The notes beneath the pieces were generated by a model. The model was not told the DNA's origin. It saw only the letters and a program-made list of their open reading frames with translations, and searched no databases. From the IMG/VR virus record IMGVR_UViG_3300044527_000385, positions 1 to 20,217 of that record: a stretch of 20,217 nt of DNA; one strand, written 5' to 3'. The translations under genes and the position numbers were made by a program. Position 1 is the first letter of the stretch, and every line of letters begins with the position of its first letter. Positions 5,608 through 9,704 of the stretch are shown in pieces. This DNA comes from a virus.

Positions 5608-5704
5608 GCTGTACAAGGGCATCATGGCAGGCTGCATCATTGGTGTAGCTGCAGCTGTAACTGGGCATGTAATCGGTTTCCTACTGAGTGAGGCTACCAA
5701 GTGA
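5600..5704 (+). CDS. 34-aa single-span membrane peptide
   Basis: This is a very short frame, ATG 5600 to TGA 5704. After a short N-terminus (MSELYKG) about 22 uncharged residues follow, rich in Ile, Val, Ala and Gly (IMAGCIIGVAAAVTGHVIGF), then a short charged tail (SEATK). This is a plausible single transmembrane helix. It overlaps the previous gene by eight bases and the next start by four (GTGA), filling what would otherwise be the only sizeable gap in this part of the operon. The lysis region often holds such peptides, but no endolysin is nearby, so the role is open. Confidence 0.6.
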   Translation: MSELYKGIMAGCIIGVAAAVTGHVIGFLLSEATK

Positions 5705-5889
5705 TTGACAAGCACGAGTTCGTTCGTAAGCCGTACCAGACCAAAGACAAGTGGTACGTAGGTCCTTCCCGGGACGTGAAGTCTGGGGAGATTGTGGAAG
5801 GTAAGCGGGAGAGCGCTCAGGCATTGGCCAGGGAGCTTACAAAGCAAACTGGAGTGAAGCACTCCATCGGATGGGCGGGTCACACTTGA
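5701..5889 (+). CDS. Hypothetical small basic protein
   Basis: This gene encodes 62 aa and starts at GTG 5701 (GTGA overlap). It is basic, with an N-terminal beta-like segment (KWYVGPSRDVKSGEIVEGK) followed by a helix (RESAQALARELTKQTG). That layout resembles small DUF-type host-modifying or DNA-mimicking proteins in general, but no family is recognised. It overlaps the next gene at its stop (TTGA if the TTG start is used there). Confidence 0.55.
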   Translation: MIDKHEFVRKPYQTKDKWYVGPSRDVKSGEIVEGKRESAQALARELTKQTGVKHSIGWAGHT

Positions 5890-6080
5890 AACGCTACGCA
5901 TGGGGCAACCTGAGAATCTACGGCAACAACCGGAAAGACGCTTTCAGAAAGCTGGTTGGATTCCTAATCCAGTGTAAGCAATCACACACTGCACCAGCAA
6001 ACAGCGGGCTATTGATGCATCTACCGCCTCATGACGAGCAGTACGAATACTTTGAAGGAAGGACGGCACCTGGAACATGA
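5886..6080 (+). CDS. Hypothetical small protein
   Basis: This gene encodes 64 aa from TTG 5886, which gives a 4-bp TTGA overlap in keeping with the neighbours. An in-frame ATG at 5871 would add five residues but has no better ribosome binding site. The product begins (M)KRYAWGNLRIYGNNRKDAFRKLVGF, a basic beta-then-helix unit, and ends with a Tyr/Glu-rich tail. No family is recognised. The stop overlaps the next start (ATGA). Confidence 0.5.
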   Translation: MKRYAWGNLRIYGNNRKDAFRKLVGFLIQCKQSHTAPANSGLLMHLPPHDEQYEYFEGRTAPGT

Positions 6081-6475
6081 TGGAAGAACGATATCTGGTT
6101 CGCGAGGTTGGCGGAGAACGATACGTAACGCTCATGGGTACCGGTTGGGTCTTTACGGACAGGACACATGCTCGCGTATTTATGCGAGACCATGCGTACA
6201 TTACCGCCGGAAAGGACCCCCATCTTAGAGTGGTTCGCATCGTTCCAAGCAATCCAACCATTGCCAAGCTCCGCGCCGAGGTTGAGAAGCTCAAGTCCAT
6301 CGTTGAAGATGAACGGCAAGGGCGTGACTACAATCTTGGTCTCGTGAAAAAGCTCACCGAGAAGTGTGAGGAATACCGCACGGACGCGGTGAACGCAGAG
6401 CACAAGCTGGACGCAATGACTGCCGAGCGCGACGCCCTCGCCGCGCAGCTCGCCCGTGCGCAGGAAGGAGAATAA
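6077..6475 (+). CDS. Coiled-coil protein
   Basis: The product has 132 aa and starts at ATG 6077 in an ATGA overlap. The first 60 residues look like a small beta-rich domain (RYLVREVGGERYVTLMG, then TDRTHARVF). From about residue 63 to the end it is a heptad-like coiled coil (IAKLRAEVEKLKSIVEDE ... ERDALAAQLARAQ), which suggests a dimer or an assembly partner. The function is unknown. The next gene starts directly after the stop (TAA then ATG), with a strong AAGGAG ribosome binding site at 6465-6470 inside this gene's end. Confidence 0.65.
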   Translation: MMEERYLVREVGGERYVTLMGTGWVFTDRTHARVFMRDHAYITAGKDPHLRVVRIVPSNPTIAKLRAEVEKLKSIVEDERQGRDYNLGLVKKLTEKCEEYRTDAVNAEHKLDAMTAERDALAAQLARAQEGE

Positions 6476-7042
6476 ATGACCGACCAACTAGACGGAACCA
6501 CACCATCCGACCAACTACTACAGTGCTCACACTGTGGCAAGCCTGGCTCCAGCGTGTTTGCTGGTGGCAGATACGAACCTGGCTGTGACATGTGGCACCC
6601 GAGATGCTTTGCTCTGGCTGTAGGCGGAGGGCTAGAGGAAACTCTCGGCTCCAAGTTCGGCAAGGCTGAAGCTCGTGGATACGTAGCGGCATGCATTGAC
6701 ATCATCGGAATGGTGCCTAGATATTCCAAGACAGGGTTCCGGTACACAAGCTTCATCTCTCCTCACGGTGACATCATCGCAAGGCTGAAGGTGGCACTGA
6801 AAACCCTGGACATTCCGCACTCCATATCGGTAAAACCCACAAGCCCCGGACTGAAGCCAGACCTAGTTCTGACAATCACCGGGGGCCTAAGTACATGGGA
6901 GGCACTGGCAAGCCTTCCGGTAGGAGACGCGGCAGAAAAGATTTCCGAAAACTACGCAGGTTTCAAGGATAGGGAGCGGCAGCGCTTCCTGCGGTGGAAG
7001 AAAAAGGGATTCAAGGGTCCCGTACCGAGGGAGTTCAAGTGA
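6476..7042 (+). CDS. Zinc-binding protein with degenerate LAGLIDADG-like segment
   Basis: The product has 188 aa. AAGGAG six bases before ATG 6476 supports the start. At the N-terminus C17xxC20 and C37, H41, C44 can form a small zinc site. From residue 67, RGYVAACIDIIGMV resembles the LAGLIDADG helix, but the first Gly is Ala and the catalytic last Asp is Ile (residue 77). After it come a strand-helix-strand pattern (ISPHGDIIARLKVALKTLDI) and LVLTITG, which also fit one LAGLIDADG repeat. The C-terminus is very basic. My reading is a DNA-binding protein derived from a homing endonuclease, without nuclease activity. The LAGLIDADG link rests on weak similarity. Confidence 0.6.
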   Translation: MTDQLDGTTPSDQLLQCSHCGKPGSSVFAGGRYEPGCDMWHPRCFALAVGGGLEETLGSKFGKAEARGYVAACIDIIGMVPRYSKTGFRYTSFISPHGDIIARLKVALKTLDIPHSISVKPTSPGLKPDLVLTITGGLSTWEALASLPVGDAAEKISENYAGFKDRERQRFLRWKKKGFKGPVPREFK

Positions 7043-7275
7043 CAAGCGAAGAGGAGCACCGACGTGCAAAAAACTTTGGAATGGCATTCGGATACATCTT
7101 GCAGTTTGGCTGGCGTCACCCTCCAACTGAAGCCAATTACTTCCGAGCACCGCAACTTGGTGCTGGCAACGTGGATTCGGTCGGCTCAGGCGAAACTGAG
7201 GAAGATGACGTGTGGCCTGAGCCAAAGGACCTCCTTGGACTCATTACCGGACGCAGTGGAAAGGATTCTGGATAA
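7039..7275 (+). CDS. Possible overlapping gene in another frame
   Basis: This is an open frame of 78 aa from GTG 7039 in a GTGA overlap, with AGGGAG at 7028-7033 as ribosome binding site. Apart from its first 25 bases it lies inside the acetyltransferase gene in a different frame. The product (acidic, ending WPEPKDLLGLITGR...) is not recognised. Both frames have acceptable start signals. Since the acetyltransferase matches a family over the shared part, this frame is either a real overlapping gene or chance. Confidence 0.25.
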   Translation: MTSEEEHRRAKNFGMAFGYILQFGWRHPPTEANYFRAPQLGAGNVDSVGSGETEEDDVWPEPKDLLGLITGRSGKDSG

Positions 7276-7516
7276 TGGTAACGCTTATGGACTTATGTCT
7301 GAGGATGGGTACACGGTTCACGCTTGGGCGTGCGGTCGCGGATGCTTCCTGTACTATGTGTATGTACGTCCAGAAATCAGAGGGCACAGAATCGGAACAG
7401 AAATCTCGGAAAAGCTCTTCGGACAGAACCTCACTCACGCTTTTCCGTGGCCCAACAGGCACCAGCCCGAAGGATGGAAGTTTGACCCGACGCTAGCGGC
7501 GTCAGTAGGAGCATGA
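7064..7516 (+). CDS. GNAT-family acetyltransferase
   Basis: The product has 150 aa. GTG 7064 follows GAGGAG at 7051-7056 with seven bases between. The fold signature is clear. It has an N-terminal strand-helix (LQLKPITSEHRNLVLATW), a segment ending in AWACGRG, then motif A, LYYVYVRPEIRGHRIG (97-111), in which RGHRIG stands for the usual (Q/R)xxGx(G/A) that holds the acetyl-CoA pyrophosphate. The LATWIRS start is typical of the small GNAT proteins found near terminase genes in many podoviruses. The acceptor substrate is unknown. The central Gly of the CoA loop is Arg, which might alter activity. Confidence 0.75.
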   Translation: MQKTLEWHSDTSCSLAGVTLQLKPITSEHRNLVLATWIRSAQAKLRKMTCGLSQRTSLDSLPDAVERILDNGNAYGLMSEDGYTVHAWACGRGCFLYYVYVRPEIRGHRIGTEISEKLFGQNLTHAFPWPNRHQPEGWKFDPTLAASVGA

Positions 7517-7788
7517 AAATGAGAGACGAACTGCAGTATCAACTTGTAGAGATGACGCCTCGCCAGGGCCTAGACGCTCTGGCGCTTGCCTTCATGCACA
7601 TCAGCAAAATCCTGAAGCCAGGTCACCGACAGAACCAGAAGTGGCTCCTTCGGAAGTCGTGGACATTCACACCGGTTCCAAAGACCGGAACCGGGCTTAC
7701 TCCAACAAACAAGATGGTTTGCGCTATTCTGCGCGGATTCAACACTGAGGTAGACGAAAATGGCAAGCACAGAAAAGCAGGAAAATAG
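7513..7788 (+). CDS. Hypothetical basic protein
   Basis: This gene encodes 91 aa and starts at ATG 7513 in an ATGA overlap with the acetyltransferase. It is basic and helical in the N-terminal half (GLDALALAFMHISKIL), with a Lys/Arg/Pro-rich second half (HRQNQKWLLRKSWTFTPVPK). No family is recognised. It overlaps the next gene by 29 bp, an unusually long overlap for this block. Confidence 0.6.
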   Translation: MKMRDELQYQLVEMTPRQGLDALALAFMHISKILKPGHRQNQKWLLRKSWTFTPVPKTGTGLTPTNKMVCAILRGFNTEVDENGKHRKAGK

Positions 7789-8038
7789 CTTCCAGGCGAA
7801 GGCGGTGACGTTCTCCGACAACGTCTCTCTCTTCGGAACCGGAATGAAGGGCATCAACACCAAGCAGAACAACAGCGTAACCATCACCGTGTACACTGGC
7901 GGACTGTACCGTGGTCTGGTTGGTATCACCGGCAAGCAGCCTGGCTCGGATGAACCGAAGACGTTCCTTGTGCCGCTGTCTGCGGTTATTTCAATTCAGC
8001 CGGAAGACAAGGTTGTACAGCTGAAGGCGGCAGGATGA
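7760..8038 (+). CDS. Hypothetical beta-rich protein
   Basis: This gene encodes 92 aa, starting at ATG 7760 inside the end of the previous gene, with GAGG at 7747-7750 upstream. It is predicted to be mostly beta strand (SVTITVYTGGLYRGLVGI, FLVPLSAVISIQP), resembling a small beta-barrel of the Sm/OB type. No family is assigned. It ends in an ATGA overlap with a 52-aa gene. Confidence 0.6.
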   Translation: MASTEKQENSFQAKAVTFSDNVSLFGTGMKGINTKQNNSVTITVYTGGLYRGLVGITGKQPGSDEPKTFLVPLSAVISIQPEDKVVQLKAAG

Positions 8039-8193
8039 GAAGGGCGGGGGTTCTTCTTCCGTTCATCAGGGCTGCAGAGCTTGGGCTGGACAAGCCATCT
8101 GACGCCTCCTACGCAGAGGCAGTGCTTCTGTACGTGATGCTACACTGGGCCGGACTAGAAAGGAGTGTCTATGAGACGGGTAGACTGGCTTGA
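8035..8193 (+). CDS. Hypothetical 52-aa protein
   Basis: This is a short frame, ATG 8035 (ATGA overlap) to TGA 8193. It begins with a basic, hydrophobic segment (MRRAGVLLPFIRAAELGL) and continues as an amphipathic helix (YAEAVLLYVMLHWAGLE). It fills the gap between its neighbours and overlaps the next gene by 23 bases. That next gene's ribosome binding site lies within it. No family is recognised. Confidence 0.55.
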   Translation: MRRAGVLLPFIRAAELGLDKPSDASYAEAVLLYVMLHWAGLERSVYETGRLA

Positions 8194-8521
8194 ACAGATT
8201 CGTGAGCAGGGTCTAAAGGACAGGCTCTATGAAAAGAGGGGAATCTGGACACCTGGGGCGCGAGCGGTGCCAAATTGGCCCATCTGCATGACGTGCGGCA
8301 AGCAGCCGCATTCCGTGGAGCTGGTTGACGAGGGCTCAGCTCGCCTTGAGATTCGTGTGAAGTGCACCCACAAGGCTTTCCCTGAGCCGTCAGACCCAGA
8401 ATTTGAGGATTCCGTGAAGGTGTCCATTCCTAGCGGACTTTCCCAGGACGCCCGTGACGAGCAGATTGGCTGGGCACTGAGAAGCGTCAAGGTGTTTGAC
8501 CCGTCTAGGCCAAAGAAGTAG
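8171..8521 (+). CDS. Hypothetical protein with Cys motif
   Basis: The product has 116 aa. ATG 8171 is preferred over the in-frame GTG at 8165, because that GTG lies in the AAAGGAG ribosome binding site (8159-8165). Residues 39-43 read CMTCG, and CTH follows at about 65-67. A CxxC plus a later Cys/His could form a zinc site. The C-terminus contains a helix (QDARDEQIGWALRSVKVF). No family is recognised. It is followed nine bases later by the next gene. Confidence 0.65.
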   Translation: MRRVDWLEQIREQGLKDRLYEKRGIWTPGARAVPNWPICMTCGKQPHSVELVDEGSARLEIRVKCTHKAFPEPSDPEFEDSVKVSIPSGLSQDARDEQIGWALRSVKVFDPSRPKK

Positions 8522-8530
8522 AATAGCCAC

Positions 8531-8923
8531 ATGGCAGACTACACTGGCGTTGTGAACATGTACCCGCAGCCGGGTGACCCTGAGGACATTTCTGAGAGAA
8601 TCAGAATGAACCAGATGGGTCAGGTGTATCTTGACCACAACGGAAACCCAGTTGGTCAGACCGGTCCAAGGCGTGACCCTAGACTGTATACGCCAGGGAT
8701 GGGAGGCACCCAGGTTCAACCTCTACCGGCTGACCCGAAGCAAGCTCGCCCAAAGCCTCCGCCAAAGAAAACGTACGAACAGCTGAAAGCGGAAGCTGAC
8801 GCACTTTCTCAGCAAATCAAAAATCAGACGCAGGGAGTTGACAAGACCCCAACAGCAGTTAGGGTAGACAAAGACATTCCTGACTGGCTAGAAGCGTACG
8901 CAAAAGAAAACGGGCTGATGTAA
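8531..8923 (+). CDS. Hypothetical proline-rich protein before the tRNAs
   Basis: The product has 130 aa and starts at ATG 8531. The ribosome binding site is weak. The first 60 residues are Pro/Gly/Asn-rich and probably disordered. Residues 69-79 are very Pro/Lys-rich (ARPKPPPKK), and a helical region (YEQLKAEADALSQQIKNQ) follows. It is the last gene before the tRNA cluster and TerL, a place where some phages keep the small terminase subunit. I see no DNA-binding fold, so the function is left open. Confidence 0.6.
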   Translation: MADYTGVVNMYPQPGDPEDISERIRMNQMGQVYLDHNGNPVGQTGPRRDPRLYTPGMGGTQVQPLPADPKQARPKPPPKKTYEQLKAEADALSQQIKNQTQGVDKTPTAVRVDKDIPDWLEAYAKENGLM

Positions 8924-8930
8924 AAGAAGT

Positions 8931-8977
8931 TCCAGGTACCCAATCCTGGATGTTAAAAGCTTCACTAAAAGCTTGAC
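8931..8977 (+). repeat. Hairpin and tandem 12-mer before the tRNA cluster
   Basis: TCCAGG (8931-8936) pairs with CCTGGA (8945-8950) around eight bases. Then TAAAAGCTTCAC (8954-8965) is repeated as TAAAAGCTTGAC (8966-8977), 11 of 12 identical, each with the palindrome AAGCTT. This may be a protein-binding or regulatory site between the small-gene block and the tRNA/terminase region. Confidence 0.4.
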
Positions 8978-9000
8978 AGCTCGGAGAGACGGCCACCAAT

Positions 9001-9068
9001 ATCATCCGACGCTGGGCGTTAACTGGCCTCCAAAACCAGTGAGCAGGGTTCAATTCCTTGGGGTGGTG
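9001..9068 (+). tRNA. tRNA-Trp (CCA), shortened D-arm
   Basis: The acceptor arms ATCATCC (9001-9007) and GGGTGGT (9061-9067) pair fully with two G-T pairs. The anticodon loop CTCCAAA (9028-9034) gives CCA. The T-arm is normal (CAGGG, loop TTCAATT, CCTTG). Only 15 bases lie between acceptor and anticodon stem, so the D-arm is much reduced (CGC-TGG-GCG). Pair 31-39 is C/A. No 3' CCA is encoded. It may be functional but atypical. Confidence 0.6.
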
Positions 9069-9082
9069 CTTTACCCAATAAC

Positions 9083-9157
9083 GCAGTATGGAGCAGATTA
9101 AACGCGAGTCTGCACTATGCGATTCTAGCGTGGCAGCCTGGAGAGACAGGATACTAA
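9083..9157 (+). other. Degenerate tRNA-like stretch
   Basis: AGTAT (9085-9089) can pair with ATACT (9151-9155), and CCTG/CAGG (9137-9140 with 9147-9150) stands where a T-arm would be. A weak stem holds the loop ATTCTAG, with TCT (Arg) in the anticodon place. The D-side is too long and the T-loop lacks TTC. I regard it as a decayed or very divergent tRNA, not a confident gene. Confidence 0.2.
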
Positions 9158-9158
9158 T

Positions 9159-9242
9159 GGGTCGGTAGTCCGCTAAAGAGGCGGGGCTGCCTGTAAAGCA
9201 GTCGTACAATGTGCCCGCCTGGAGCGTTACCAGGACGACCCA
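9159..9242 (+). tRNA. tRNA-Tyr (GTA), unusual T-loop
   Basis: The acceptor GGGTCG pairs with CGACCC. The anticodon arm GCTGC-CTGTAAA-GCAGT gives GTA. The variable arm is class II, as expected for bacterial Tyr (GTAC/GTGC stem). The T-stem CCTGG/CCAGG is perfect, but its loop (9223-9229) reads AGCGTTA instead of TTCRANN. No 3' CCA is encoded. The identity is clear. Function with this T-loop is uncertain. Confidence 0.75.
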
Positions 9243-9244
9243 CC

Positions 9245-9258
9245 GCCACAAAAGTGGC
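9245..9258 (+). repeat. Hairpin between the Tyr and Leu tRNAs
   Basis: GCCAC (9245-9249) pairs perfectly with GTGGC (9254-9258) around AAAA. It may guide tRNA processing in the common transcript. It lacks a T-tract. Confidence 0.4.
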
Positions 9259-9261
9259 CAA

Positions 9262-9335
9262 GCCGCAGTAGTCCAATGGCAGGAGACAGCACGCTTAGAA
9301 CGTGTACAGTGTAGGTTCAAATCCTACTTGCGGTA
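9262..9335 (+). tRNA. tRNA with TAG anticodon (Leu, CUA codon), short variable loop
   Basis: The acceptor GCCGCAG/TTGCGGT pairs with two G-T pairs. The anticodon arm GCACG-CTTAGAA-CGTGT gives TAG (9296-9298), and the T-arm GTAGG-TTCAAAT-CCTAC is canonical. The anticodon reads CUA (Leu), but the variable loop has only five bases, whereas Leu tRNAs in bacteria carry a long arm. No 3' CCA is encoded. The gene is well supported. The amino acid it carries is less sure. Confidence 0.8.
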
Positions 9336-9337
9336 CT

Positions 9338-9372
9338 GATTGCACGGGAAACCTAGTTGTGCCCATGCAATC
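9338..9372 (+). repeat. Hairpin between the Leu and Pro tRNAs
   Basis: GATTGCA (9338-9344) pairs perfectly with TGCAATC (9366-9372). Inside, GGG (9346-9348) pairs with CCC (9362-9364) around 13 bases. The stem starts three bases after the Leu tRNA and ends four before the Pro tRNA, so it fills the spacer. A processing signal is likely. No T-tract is present. Confidence 0.5.
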
Positions 9373-9376
9373 GCAA

Positions 9377-9449
9377 CAGTGATTAGCTCAGCCTGGTAGA
9401 GTCCCCGCTTTGGAAGCGGGTTGCGTAGGTTCAAATCCTACATCACTGA
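9377..9449 (+). tRNA. tRNA-Pro (TGG)
   Basis: This is a canonical cloverleaf: acceptor CAGTGAT/ATCACTG (perfect), D-arm GCTC..GAGT, anticodon arm CCCGC-TTTGGAA-GCGGG giving TGG (9411-9413), T-arm GTAGG-TTCAAAT-CCTAC, and discriminator A. No 3' CCA is encoded. Its T-arm is identical to that of the Leu tRNA, which suggests that the two share an origin or exchanged sequence. Confidence 0.93.
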
Positions 9450-9460
9450 CCGAAGGCCGA

Positions 9461-9590
9461 AGCTCACTTGGGTGACCAAGTAGAAAGCATGGCGAAAGCA
9501 ATGCCGGGACCTGATGACTGGTGGGAAAGTCCACACCTCACTTCCGGACGGAACACCCTGGTCGGTGTTCGTCAACTTGGGTCGGGAAGC
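9461..9590 (+). ncRNA. Structured spacer RNA in the tRNA cluster
   Basis: The 146 bases between the Pro and Asn tRNAs are not a tRNA but fold readily. ACTTGG-GTGA-CCAAGT (9466-9481) has a GNRA loop. GCATgGC-GAAA-GCaATGC (9487-9504) has another. GGAC/GTCC (9507-9510 with 9529-9532) encloses CTGATGA...GAAA. TTCCG/CGGAA (9542-9553) and a 7-bp GAACACC/GGTGTTC hairpin (9551-9570) follow. ACTTGG recurs at 9575-9580 and could instead pair with CCAAGT at 9476-9481, closing the whole domain. No protein is evident. The class is unknown. Confidence 0.45.
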
Positions 9591-9595
9591 AACCT

Positions 9596-9667
9596 TCACG
9601 GGTAGCACAATGGTAGTGCACATGGCTGTTAACCATGGTTATGCAGGTCCGAATCCTGCCTCGTGAG
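9596..9667 (+). tRNA. tRNA-Asn (GTT)
   Basis: The cloverleaf is complete: acceptor TCACGGG/CTCGTGA (one G-T pair), D-arm GCAC/GTGC, anticodon arm CATGG-CTGTTAA-CCATG giving GTT, T-stem GCAGG/CCTGC and discriminator G. The T-loop is TCCGAAT, with C where T55 (pseudouridine) normally stands. No 3' CCA is encoded. TerL starts only 23 bases downstream, so the two are likely on one transcript. Confidence 0.9.
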
Positions 9668-9682
9668 CAAAGTGTGGTATAC

Positions 9683-9704
9683 AACCGTATATGTCAATAC
9701 GGTT
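9683..9704 (+). promoter_or_regulatory. Inverted repeat with the TerL start codon in its loop
   Basis: AACCGTAT (9683-9690) pairs perfectly with ATACGGTT (9697-9704). The six-base loop is ATGTCA, that is, the TerL start codon and its second codon. There is no recognisable Shine-Dalgarno sequence upstream. In RNA this hairpin would display or hide the start codon, suggesting translational control, or a protein-bound DNA site. Confidence 0.55.

Noticed and set aside
8973-9002. Promoter TTGACA - 18 bp - CAATAT for the tRNA cluster
   Set aside because: Transcription would start at about 9009, inside the tRNA-Trp gene, so either the promoter or the tRNA 5' end would be wrong. The -10 match is also poor.
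9507-9532. Hammerhead ribozyme core (CTGATGA ... GAAA)
   Set aside because: The flanking GGAC and GTCC pair with each other, stem II would be only two pairs, and no U-H cleavage site with a matching stem I or stem III strand is found nearby.
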